Assembly (NCBI GenBank): GCA_028874915.1
Contig: JAPPHA010000039.1
Location: forward strand, 28,493 to 92,492
Source of the DNA: Paracoccaceae bacterium
GTDB lineage: Bacteria > Pseudomonadota > Alphaproteobacteria > Rhodobacterales > Rhodobacteraceae
Length of the DNA stretch: 64,000 nucleotides
Reading direction: 5' to 3'
Shown here: positions 28,110 through 36,596 of the stretch, piece after piece
Numbering within the stretch: position 1 is the stretch's first letter
How the letters are laid out: each line of letters starts with the position of its first letter
The notes under the pieces: model-generated
Database searches by the model: none
What the model was told of the DNA's origin: nothing
The model's input: only the letters and a program-made list of their open reading frames with translations
Translations under genes and position numbers: made by a program

Positions 28110-30527
28110 TCATCTCCTCAATCGTTCTCCCGTCGGATCAAAGAGGGGCGTCGTCAAAATACGGGCCGGACGCCGGTCACCAAGAATCTCGATTTCGACG
28201 TCAAGATCGTCGGTGATCAAGTCCATCGGAACGAACCCGAGAGCGACGGACGTTCCGGTATGATGGGAAAAACCGCCAGATGTGCAGAATCCCCGGACGG
28301 CTCCGTCAATCCAGATCGGTTCATCCGCCACGACGTCGGCGTCAACGGCGTCGACCTCAAACGCGCAGATCCGGCGTTCAGCTCCGCGTTCGTGTTCGGC
28401 CAGGACTGCATCTCGTCCTATGAATGCGGCCGTTTTCTTGAAATCGACGAATCGATCGAGGCCGGTTTCAGCAGGCGTGTAGTCCGGGCGGAATTCGCGG
28501 TTCCACGAGCCGAAAAACCGGTCCAGACGGAGTGACATCATCGCGCGCATGCCGAAAGGCCGCATCCCGTGATTCCGTCCCGCATCGATCAGAGTTTCGA
28601 AAAGCGCCAGCTGGTTTTCGGCATCGACAAGGATCTCGTAGCCTAGATCGCCCGTATAGGAGATTCGCGAAACGAGTGCGTCCGAGATTCCGACGTCCAT
28701 GCGGCGTGCGTCGAGGAATCGAAACTCCGCGGCCGAGACGTTTTCCCGCGTAACGGCGGAGAGGATGTCTCGAGCCCGGGGACCTGCGATCTGAAAACCG
28801 ATCCGCTCTGTGGAAACGTTCCGGATCGAGACCCCTGTCGACGGCAACCGGGATCGGAACCAACGCATGTGAATGGCCTGCATTCCGAACGATGCAGTCA
28901 GTTGGAACGCGGACTCCGAGAGGCAAGTCACTGTGAAGTCGCCGAGCAGCCGGCCTTTCGGGCTCAGCATCGGGTTCAAGGTAATGCGACCTGGGTCCGG
29001 AATCCGTCCGGCCATGATGTGATCCAGCCAGTTCCGGGCACCCGGGCCGGTGACGCGGTACTTGCCGAAATTGTGGATCTCGTTGATTCCTGCATTGGAT
29101 CGGACGGCCCGGACCTCTGCGGCCGTCGCATCGAAGGCAGAGGACCGGCGAAATGTAGGGGATTCGAAACGGGGTTCACCCGACAGGGCGAAGTAGTTGA
29201 CCACTTCCATGCCATACTGGAATCCGAAGACCGCGTTCCGCGCGTCCCAGCGGAGATAGGCCGGGGTGGTCAGCAACGGTCGGCCCACGGGAAGTTCCTC
29301 GTTCGGAAAGGTCACCGAGAAGCGTCGCTGATAGTTCTCCACGACCTTGATCCGCGTCCAGTCGGGGGTCGCCCACGGGCCGAAACGCGCAACGTCCATG
29401 GCATACACGTCGCGTTCCGGTTCGCCTTCGATGATCCATTGGGCAAGCGACAGCCCGACGCCGCCGCCCTGGCTGAACCCGGCCATGACCCCGCAGGCCG
29501 ACCAGTAATTCCTCAGCCCGGGAACGGGTCCGACAAGGGGATTGCCGTCGGGTGCGAATGTGAAGGGACCGTTGATGACCGATTTGATTCCAGCTCGGTT
29601 CAGGACCGGAAACCGTTTTTCGGCCCGGGCGATGCTGTCAGCAATCCGGTCCAGGCGGTCCGGCAGCAAAGCATGCCCGAAGTCCGCCGGCGTTCCGTCG
29701 ACCGCCCAGGGTTCGCAGGCTTGTTCATAGAATCCGATGCAGATTCCCTGTCCTTCCTGACGAAGATAGGTCTCGCCCCCCGGGTCCATGACGTGCGGCA
29801 ATTCCGTGTCGCGTTCTTGGAGTTCGGGTACCGTTTCGGTTACGAGGTACTGGTGTTCCATGGGGTGTAGCGGAAGATCGACGCCGGCCATTCGCCCGAC
29901 TTCCCGACCCCAGAGGCCGGCAGCGTTGACGACGTGCTCGGCGTGAACCATCCCATCTCGGGTCATCACGTCCCATGTGCCGTCAGGCCGTGGTCGGGTC
30001 TTGACAACGGGATTCCTGAGACGGATCTCGGCCCCGCCCATCCGGGCGGCCCGGGCGTAGGCATGGGTGGTTCCGGACGGATCAAGATGACCGTCAAGCG
30101 GGTCGAAGAGACCACCGATGATCCCGTCCGTGCAGGTGATCGGGGAGAGCGCCCGGATGTCTTCCGGCGTAACGATTTCGGTTTCAAGGCCCATGTAGCG
30201 GTGCTTGGCCCGCTCCGCCAGGAACATGTCCATGCGTTCGGGTGAATCGGCAAGCGTAACACCGCCCACATGGTGCAGCCCGCAGGACATTCCGGTGAGG
30301 TCTTCGAGTTCCCGATAGAGACGGATCGTATAGCCCTGGAGTGCCGCCATATTGGTGTCGCCGTTCAGCGTGTGAAAGCCGCCGGCTGCGTGCCAGGTCG
30401 AACCGGATGTGAGTTCAGACCGCTCCACCAGCATGACATCGCGCCATCCAAGCCGTGTCAGGTGGTAGAGAACTGAGCAGCCGACGACACCGCCGCCAAT
30501 CACGCACACTCGGGTGGCCGTTTTCAT
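28110..30527 (-). CDS. FAD-dependent demethylating oxidoreductase, paralogue of the gene at 6731
   Basis: An 805-residue dimethylglycine/sarcosine-dehydrogenase family protein. The FAD fold has GGGVVG at residues 11-16 and the covalent-FAD motif STWHAA with His46. The C-terminal half is the GcvT-like folate-binding region (FGKYRVTGPGARNWLDHI ... AGPRARDIL ... SYTGDLGYEI). Domain order and motifs match the first copy residue for residue at many positions, but overall divergence indicates an old duplication or separate acquisition. It lies alone between phaZ (convergent) and a mobile-element remnant. Expected reaction is oxidative N-demethylation with transfer of the methylene group to tetrahydrofolate; substrate undetermined. 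Confidence 0.9.
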   Translation of the reverse strand: MKTATRVCVIGGGVVGCSVLYHLTRLGWRDVMLVERSELTSGSTWHAAGGFHTLNGDTNMAALQGYTIRLYRELEDLTGMSCGLHHVGGVTLADSPERMDMFLAERAKHRYMGLETEIVTPEDIRALSPITCTDGIIGGLFDPLDGHLDPSGTTHAYARAARMGGAEIRLRNPVVKTRPRPDGTWDVMTRDGMVHAEHVVNAAGLWGREVGRMAGVDLPLHPMEHQYLVTETVPELQERDTELPHVMDPGGETYLRQEGQGICIGFYEQACEPWAVDGTPADFGHALLPDRLDRIADSIARAEKRFPVLNRAGIKSVINGPFTFAPDGNPLVGPVPGLRNYWSACGVMAGFSQGGGVGLSLAQWIIEGEPERDVYAMDVARFGPWATPDWTRIKVVENYQRRFSVTFPNEELPVGRPLLTTPAYLRWDARNAVFGFQYGMEVVNYFALSGEPRFESPTFRRSSAFDATAAEVRAVRSNAGINEIHNFGKYRVTGPGARNWLDHIMAGRIPDPGRITLNPMLSPKGRLLGDFTVTCLSESAFQLTASFGMQAIHMRWFRSRLPSTGVSIRNVSTERIGFQIAGPRARDILSAVTRENVSAAEFRFLDARRMDVGISDALVSRISYTGDLGYEILVDAENQLALFETLIDAGRNHGMRPFGMRAMMSLRLDRFFGSWNREFRPDYTPAETGLDRFVDFKKTAAFIGRDAVLAEHERGAERRICAFEVDAVDADVVADEPIWIDGAVRGFCTSGGFSHHTGTSVALGFVPMDLITDDLDVEIEILGDRRPARILTTPLFDPTGERLRR

Positions 30528-30887
30528 GGCCTGACTCCGTTCAAGTTCCGTCCGTCAATCGAACGGACCGAGAATTGCCCAACAACGATGCTGGGACAAG
30601 AAAAACCTGGCGTTTCCAACCCGCTCCGGGCTTCCGGCCGTGAGGGTCGAGGCATCGCCGGACCTGGCGCCGGTCAGGTCTTCGATGAACCGATACTGCG
30701 ATGCGACTCTCGGGTATGGGCAAGAGAATCCATGATGTCGCGAAACTGGACTCGTTGCGGGAACAAGGACCCACGCCGACAGAACTCGCATGGCCGGAAC
30801 CGTGGAACCGTGACACCATCTGAATCGTCTCGGCCGTACAGACCGAACATGCGAGGAGTTGCGCACTTTCTTCCGGACCGGGATCTC
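30528..30887. other. Degenerate sequence upstream of the IS982-type remnant
   Basis: About 360 bases without a supported gene. The left half may include the promoter of the minus-strand oxidoreductase. The right half could be the unrecognisable N-terminal part of the decayed transposase that follows. Confidence 0.4.
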
Positions 30888-31320
30888 GCGAAATGTTCGA
30901 AGGGGAGTGCCGCAACGGGAACGGGACTACGGTTCAATAACGTCAACGTTCCGGGTTTCGTCCTGCGCCCCACCGCCAACCGCGTGTTCCGCATCATGGC
31001 CAAGCGAAGGAAGATCAACGTCGATGGGTTCACGGGCATCAAGCTGCACTTGGTCATCAGGCATAAGGGCGACAACATGGCCGGCAAGATCACGAAGGGA
31101 AACGGTGACGATGGCAGTGCGGTCAAAGGAATGACCGACGGTCTCGAGGGTTGGACCGTGGCCGAATAGGGTTTGGTCTCCGGTACGCTCTTGCAGAAAG
31201 TCTGGTAGTGGGGCTGAAGCACGTGAACCGGATTCGGACGATCACGCGCAATCACCTCATGCCGTTGATCGAAAGGCCGCTGCCGCACTTGCACGGGGGG
31301 AAGGAGTTACGCACAGGTCA
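30888..31320 (+). pseudogene. IS982-family transposase remnant
   Basis: The C-terminal half of an IS982-type DDE transposase is readable over at least two frames. One frame gives NRVFRIMAKRRKINVDGFTG, then IKLHLVIRHKG and KITKGNGDD, equivalent to the GFKLHLVI and TPGNVDD blocks of the family, up to a stop at 31167-31169. A second frame resumes with LAESLVVGLKHVNRIRTITR and NHLMPLIERPL, equivalent to the segment before the RKRAIIE motif. The usual end of the protein and the terminal repeats are not visible. The frame change and internal stop show it is dead. Confidence 0.72.
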
Positions 31321-31710
31321 CGAGACTCCAACTTATGCATTACTCTATAAACTTTGGTGCCAAGGAAAGGGTGATACGTGAATGACGTAGGCCTGGGTAA
31401 TGCCCTGCATCGATTTCCGGTCAATGCCTTCGTGCATGTCCTTTTGTTCTTGGTTGCCTACTCGCTCGGCGACACAAGGGTCAAATTGTCATAGCCTATC
31501 CGTGACTGCGGTTTAATTTGATTGCTATATGTCGCTGTGCTGCATCGGCCTGAACTGACTCCATCCATTGGAAATTTTGCGAAATGGAATTTCGGAGAAA
31601 TGGTCGAAATGACAGTCCGTCGGCAAAACCTGCAGAACTCGGTTGTGACGGAGTGATCAGGAGAAACAGGGCGAGATCCTGCCCGACACAGTTTCTTAGA
31701 TTGCGACTCC
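31321..31710. other. Non-coding stretch between IS remnant and ankyrin gene
   Basis: About 390 bases of lower GC. No gene, repeat or RNA is recognisable. It probably represents decayed accessory DNA. Confidence 0.4.
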
Positions 31711-32382
31711 TCAAAACTTGCAGTTGGTGCTGTTGTCTGTCCGCAGCATCTCGCAAATGACCTGATTTCTCCCTGTGATCGCGAGATCGAGCGGGAGTCT
31801 GTTACAACTGTCGGCGATTGTCTCGTCGGCACTGAGCTGGAGCAACTCATCCACGGCTTGGGCGTTGCCGGAGGAAACTGCGCGGTGCAAGGCGGTTTGG
31901 ACTTGGTCATCCGTTGCATCGACGGGAACACCAATCATGGCCAACATCGAAATCACGCCCAACGTGTCGTTATGATCGGCTGCAAGGTGCAACGCCGTGC
32001 TGCCGTCAGATGTGGTCAAATCGGGACTTGCCCCAAGTCCTGCAAGCCGTTCAAGTTTTTTCGGGTCTTGTGTCAGGGCAGCCAAGATGTGCATGCAGGT
32101 CAGATTCTCGTCAGAAATCGCAATATCGACGGAGCCGTCAACCAGACTTAGAAGAAGGTCTTCAGATCCATCCCTCAGGCAAACCCTGTGCAAGGGCATT
32201 TGGGTCTGATTGTCCCGATCTCTCGGATCCGCTCCGGCAGCGATCAATCGATTGATCACTTGCACGCCTTCGTTCCTCCATGCAGCCCAGCCCAGTGCGG
32301 ATGTGCCATCACTGGTTTTCTGGTTGGGGTCTGCACCGTTTGACACTTCGCGTTCCACCCAGTCGGGGTCTTCGGAAGTCAC
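31711..32382 (-). CDS. Ankyrin-repeat protein (possibly 5'-interrupted)
   Basis: A 223-residue protein made of about five to six ankyrin repeats with no other domain; examples are TSALGWAAWRNEGVQVINRLIAAGADP, STALHLAADHNDTLGVISML and QTALHRAVSSGNAQAVDELL. Such proteins mediate protein-protein contacts. The annotated start is a GTG at 32382 without a good Shine-Dalgarno. Reading the same frame upstream gives EWSSLFNA, a TAA stop, then MNTVAISED from an ATG at 32436. The natural N-terminus may therefore be MNTVAISED-EWSSLFNAV, interrupted by a nonsense codon. It lies in a strip of decaying genes, so it may be a recent pseudogene. Confidence 0.65.
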   Translation of the reverse strand: MTSEDPDWVEREVSNGADPNQKTSDGTSALGWAAWRNEGVQVINRLIAAGADPRDRDNQTQMPLHRVCLRDGSEDLLLSLVDGSVDIAISDENLTCMHILAALTQDPKKLERLAGLGASPDLTTSDGSTALHLAADHNDTLGVISMLAMIGVPVDATDDQVQTALHRAVSSGNAQAVDELLQLSADETIADSCNRLPLDLAITGRNQVICEMLRTDNSTNCKF

Positions 32383-32436
32383 GGCATTGAACAGCGACGA
32401 CCATTCTTAGTCTTCGCTAATTGCAACCGTATTCAT

Positions 32437-33249
32437 GTGGAAGGCACGGGCACAATCGAACCCGTCCCTGCCGACGCTGCCCCGGTCTGGCTTGTCGGCC
32501 ATTCCCGGGTAGGGAGAATCGGGAGGGGGTCCGGAAGCGGCAAGGCGACGATCCGGTCGTTCAACACCATGCGCCGGCAGTTGCGGGAATTAATGGAATT
32601 CCAGAACAACATGATGGCGGCTCTGACGTATGATCTGCGGAGCCGAATCCACAGCCTTGAGAATCGCATCAGGAAGGAGTGGTTGGACCCGCAGGCACAG
32701 GAAAGATCGCTGGAAATCCTGAGACAGATTAGGGTCTTGACGGACGATACCCTGTATCTTCTGACTGGACAGGGCGCACAGGAGGCATTCGAAAGCGACG
32801 AGTTGCGTTCCCTGGTCGAAGCCGTCTTGGACGACATCAACGAGAAATACCAGGAAGTCCATTTCGATGGCGGACCGAGGCGATTGGTCGTAAAGGCACG
32901 TGGAAATGCTCTGTCTAGGATGATCGAAAATCTCGTCCGAAACGCACGGCTCCACGGTGGCAATGCCGAAGTCAGCCTTGCACAATCAGGCAACAAGGCA
33001 ATCGTCGAAGTTTCGGATCGTGGGCCTGGCGTGCCGACCCGACTGCCAGATGGAACAAAGGTGGACGTGACGAAACCATTTGTCCGCGGTGACCCCTCCC
33101 GCAGCATCAGGACTGGTGGTTCCGGTCTTGTGCTTTCGATCGCACAAGGCATAATCGAGGATCATGGCGGATAGCTCGATCTTCTCCCCCGCGAAGGTGG
33201 CGGGACCGTCGCCCGCGTGACTTTGCACCTCTGCCAGAAGAGGCGTTGA
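32437..33249 (+). pseudogene. Histidine kinase remnant (HAMP/HisKA/HATPase), nonsense-interrupted
   Basis: An EnvZ/OmpR-type sensor kinase lacking its sensor and membrane part. The frame opens in what looks like a HAMP segment, then has the dimerisation helix LMEFQNNMMAALTYDLRSR, in which the phosphoacceptor His of the H-box is Tyr65 (codon tat at 32629). The ATPase part keeps an N-box (MIENLVRNARLHGG) and G1 (DRGPGVP), but G2 is GGSGLVLSIAQG with the third glycine changed. A TAG at 33172-33174 follows DHGG, yet the same frame continues with LDLLPREGGGTVARVTL to a TGA at 33247-33249, exactly as in intact kinases. The three defects indicate a dead gene. Confidence 0.8.
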
Positions 33250-33470
33250 CTGCACATCGGAATTGAAGACGCCGGAATGAAACCGCCAATGCCTCGCCAC
33301 AAATCGGTTGTGTTCTGTACGTAATGGTACATTTCCGGATACTCGCGCATTCTCAAGAGAGCCAGACCTTCAGATCTCCACACATTAACCGCCTTTCGAA
33401 GGTCTTTGCCTGCTGCAAGCAAGGCTCGGAGGAATCGATTTCCACGGAACCTTGAACTGAGGGAATTCCA

Positions 33471-35444
33471 GTGACGATTCAGAAGGCAACAGACAAGAAA
33501 ACCCCGTCAAGATTGGAGATCGTGTTCATCGCTTGCTCCGCCATGGTCGTCGCAATTCCGACGTTCGGATCGGCAGCTTCCATGGCCAGTCTCGACAAAC
33601 AGGTTGATGTGCCACAAGGCATCGGCACTTGGCAGCGGATAGACCTGCGTGCCAACGGCGAAAGTGAGATTGGGACCGATGGTCGTCGCCTTGAAGTTGC
33701 ACAGGAAGGTGACAGTGTCATGACTCGCACTGGAAAAGAGCAAGTCCGGCAAGACGAGAACGTGGCCCTCGCGAACGAACCGGACGCGACGCCCGACGAG
33801 ATCGGCCATGCACGCAAGCTTCTGATCGCGCTCGGGTACCGGACTGGACGGGCGACGGGTACGATGAACCCGCAGATTTCTGCGGCGATCGTGAGTTTCC
33901 AGAAGGATCATGGCCTTGAGGTCAAGTCGGCGGTTTCGGGAATATTGATCGATCAGTTGCGCGTTGCGTTGGCCGCTCGACACATGCCACCGCCGCCACC
34001 GGACAACCTTGAGCTTGTGTCGTCTGCGACAGGGTTTGTGGTCTCCGATGATGGTCATCTGCTGACCAACCAACATGTGGTCGAAGGATGCGATGCGATG
34101 CGCGTCCGCGATCTGGGCTGGGCAAATATCGAGGCCTCCGACGAAGACATCGACCTTGCCTTGATTTCTTTGGAATCAGGAACGGTTCCCGGCGTCGCTT
34201 CGTTTCGTTCCTGGCCTTCTGTGGCTTTGGGGGAAGCCGTCGTCGTCTTCGGGTTCCCGGAGAGAGGCGTGCTGTCAGCGTCGGGCAATGCAACGACGGG
34301 AGTGATCAGTGCGCTGGAAGGTGGCGCCGACGAAGACTATCACCAGTATCAGTTCACGGCGCCGACCCAGGACGGCAACAGCGGTGGCCCCCTGCTGGAC
34401 GGTGCCGGCAACGTGATCGGTGTATTGGTGTCTGGCATTAGCGAATTGGAAGCCGTGAACTTTGCCATCAAGGGCGAAGTCGCGATTTCGTTTTTGATCA
34501 GAAACGGACTCCAGCCTGTCGTGGTTTCCGGCAAACCCACAAGGCCGCGCCCGACCGAGGCGGTCATCGCCGAAGCCATGCATTACACCGTCTCCTTGGA
34601 ATGCTGGGAAGAGTCGAAGTCGGGAATTCTCGGCGAGGAAAGGGATTCGGGTTCCGGGAGCCCGCTCGACTTCGGTGCCGACGATCTCGATCGAGATGAC
34701 CTTGGCGAATGGAATGGCGATGGCGAATGTGACGATCCCCGGTTTGCCGGTGACGGCATGGGTTCCCGGGTCTTCACGCATTTGGCCGGACGTGACGCGA
34801 CCGATTGTCGAGCCCTGTTCGATGCCGGGAAGATTCGACTGCGGAAAACCGGCGATATAGCCGGGCTCGATTTCGGAGACGATTCCAGCCAATGGGCAAA
34901 CGACGGTGAATGCGACGACCCGTCGTTTGAGGGGTCAGGCATGGCGATGTCCGTCGATGACCATGACCAGCGGTCGGATGCGAGCGACTGCCGCGATGCC
35001 TTTGCAACGGGCATGGTGTGGTTCCGAGGAGAGCGGAGTGCCGCCGACCATGGCGACGCTTCAGGCTCGGGTGACGCGTTTGACTTCGGTGCCGATGATC
35101 TCGAATGGGATGGACTTGGCAAATGGAATGGCGATGGCGAATGTGACGATCCCCGGTTTGCCGGTGACGGCATGGGCCCCCAGGTTTTCACGCATTTGTC
35201 GGAGCGTGACGCGACCGATTGCCGCGCCCTGTTCGACGCCGGGACGATTCGCTTGCGGCAAACCGGAGAGATTGCCGGACTCGACTTCGGAAACGACTCC
35301 AGCGAATGGTCCGAAGATGGCCAATGCGACGACCCGTCATTCGAAGGTCCGGGCATGGCAGCAATCGTCAACGACGATGACCTGCTGTCCGATGCCAGCG
35401 ACTGCCGCGACGCCTTTGCCGCAGGCCAGGTGTGGCTCCGCTGA
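33471..35444 (+). CDS. Secreted trypsin-like serine protease with peptidoglycan-binding domain and Cys/Asp-rich tandem repeats
   Basis: A 657-residue protein with a GTG start. An N-terminal hydrophobic segment (residues about 17-37, IVFIACSAMVVAIPTFGSAAS) is a signal peptide or anchor. Residues about 110-165 resemble a peptidoglycan-binding domain (EIGHARKLLIALGYRTGRATG ... ISAAIVSFQKDHGL). The protease domain has the catalytic triad His202 (TNQHVV), Asp228 (DIDLAL) and Ser304 (GNSGGP). From residue 400 to the end are four repeats of about 65-70 residues containing ECDDPxFxGxGM and a D-x-x-DCR element; repeats 3-4 are a 414-base duplication of repeats 1-2. The paired cysteines suggest a disulfide-stabilised, possibly calcium-binding extracytoplasmic module. 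Substrate unknown. Confidence 0.85.
   Translation: MTIQKATDKKTPSRLEIVFIACSAMVVAIPTFGSAASMASLDKQVDVPQGIGTWQRIDLRANGESEIGTDGRRLEVAQEGDSVMTRTGKEQVRQDENVALANEPDATPDEIGHARKLLIALGYRTGRATGTMNPQISAAIVSFQKDHGLEVKSAVSGILIDQLRVALAARHMPPPPPDNLELVSSATGFVVSDDGHLLTNQHVVEGCDAMRVRDLGWANIEASDEDIDLALISLESGTVPGVASFRSWPSVALGEAVVVFGFPERGVLSASGNATTGVISALEGGADEDYHQYQFTAPTQDGNSGGPLLDGAGNVIGVLVSGISELEAVNFAIKGEVAISFLIRNGLQPVVVSGKPTRPRPTEAVIAEAMHYTVSLECWEESKSGILGEERDSGSGSPLDFGADDLDRDDLGEWNGDGECDDPRFAGDGMGSRVFTHLAGRDATDCRALFDAGKIRLRKTGDIAGLDFGDDSSQWANDGECDDPSFEGSGMAMSVDDHDQRSDASDCRDAFATGMVWFRGERSAADHGDASGSGDAFDFGADDLEWDGLGKWNGDGECDDPRFAGDGMGPQVFTHLSERDATDCRALFDAGTIRLRQTGEIAGLDFGNDSSEWSEDGQCDDPSFEGPGMAAIVNDDDLLSDASDCRDAFAAGQVWLR
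34668..35444 (+). repeat. 414-base tandem duplication inside the protease gene
   Basis: Sequence starting gacttcggtgccgacgatct at 34668 recurs at 35082 with a shift of exactly 414 bases (138 codons). A stretch of more than 50 bases covering the ECDDPRFAGDGMG coding part is identical in both copies (from 34708 and from 35122). The second copy is slightly shorter because it meets the stop codon. Confidence 0.85.
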
Positions 35445-35551
35445 GGGCCGGGCGCAGGCGACGATAGCAACGATGCAGAGTCTGGCGGCACGTTCGACTT
35501 TCCTATCTACAGGCCCTTGGGTCGGCTTTGACGCGACTTGATGTTGCGGGG

Positions 35552-36460
35552 TCAGGGATTCGAATACCCGAGTGCGGCGACTCCGCCGACGATCAGAGCG
35601 AGGCCCAGTACCTGAAGGCGGTTCATGCGTTCGCCGAGCAGGATGCAGGCAAGAACGACCGTGACGACGCTGAATGTCGACGAAACCACCGCCGTGAATT
35701 CCGGGTTGGCCGTCATGCCTCCTGCGAGCAGCAGGAAGAATCCAAGCGTGTCGAGGGTCCCATGGGCGGCGATCAGCCCCTGGCGCCGCCAGGACAGCTG
35801 CCAGAATCGAAGGTCGCGTCGCTGAAGGGCGAGAAGCGCAAGGATCAGCAGAAATCCGATGGCGCGACCGAACCAAAGGGCGGCGAAGCCGTCTGACCTC
35901 GTGGCGCCTTCCTGACCGGCGATCACTGCAATCGCGTAGATCACGCTTGCACTTCCGGCCAGGGCGAGGATGGAGAGTGTGACTGGCGGTTGACGAATCG
36001 GGTCCGTTGCAGGCTGGCGTCCGGCATCCGTGGCGCTGCTGCCCGATGGCTCGAGAGCCGTACCGACCAGGATGACGCCGACAACGATGGCTGCCATCGC
36101 GGCCGTCTCCAGGCGATCCGGAACGCGGCCGACAGCGGCGGCGAACGCGACAACGAGGACCGGATGGGCCCCGACAATCGGCGCAACGACAGTGATCGGG
36201 CCCCGAGCCAGAGCGGCAAAGAACAGAAGAAGTGCCAGAGCCAGACCGATTCCGTGGAGGACGATGAGCGACACCGCGATCACGTCGTGCGGCGGCGCGA
36301 CACCGAGACCCAGCCCGACCAGGGTCAGGCCGACAGTGCCGACGGCAAGCATGCCGCAGAGCGTCCGGTCGGCACCGAGACGCACGGCATTCCGATTGGC
36401 AAGGAAGTCGGCGACGCCGAGCGAAATCGCGCTGAGGATGCCGAAAATGACGGCGATCAT
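35552..36460 (-). CDS. EamA/DMT-family transporter
   Basis: A 302-residue protein with ten predicted membrane helices in two EamA halves; the first begins IFGILSAISLGVADFLANRNA and the second ends VVSSTFSVVTVVLACILLGERM followed by LQVLGLALIVGGVAALG. Drug/metabolite transporters of this type export small metabolites or amino acids. It lies 136 bases downstream of the last Liv permease gene on the same strand and may be read through from that operon. Substrate unknown. Confidence 0.85.
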   Translation of the reverse strand: MIAVIFGILSAISLGVADFLANRNAVRLGADRTLCGMLAVGTVGLTLVGLGLGVAPPHDVIAVSLIVLHGIGLALALLLFFAALARGPITVVAPIVGAHPVLVVAFAAAVGRVPDRLETAAMAAIVVGVILVGTALEPSGSSATDAGRQPATDPIRQPPVTLSILALAGSASVIYAIAVIAGQEGATRSDGFAALWFGRAIGFLLILALLALQRRDLRFWQLSWRRQGLIAAHGTLDTLGFFLLLAGGMTANPEFTAVVSSTFSVVTVVLACILLGERMNRLQVLGLALIVGGVAALGYSNP

Positions 36461-36596
36461 GGCGCGTCAACCCGCTCCCCGGAATCGGCCTCACATGGGT
36501 CAGGCGAGAGCCAGTCCCAAATGGGTGGAAACCGAACGGAATCGGGGTTCGGGGTCATTGGTGGCATTTGTTTGGGTGCCAGTTTCTGTCTTGGCG

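Noticed and set aside
33162..33422. A reverse frame with KDLRKAVNVWRSEG and EYPEMYHYVQNTT that looks protein-like
   Set aside because: It overlaps the kinase remnant tail and has no start with a ribosome-binding site or known domain; may be a decayed gene end but unsupported.
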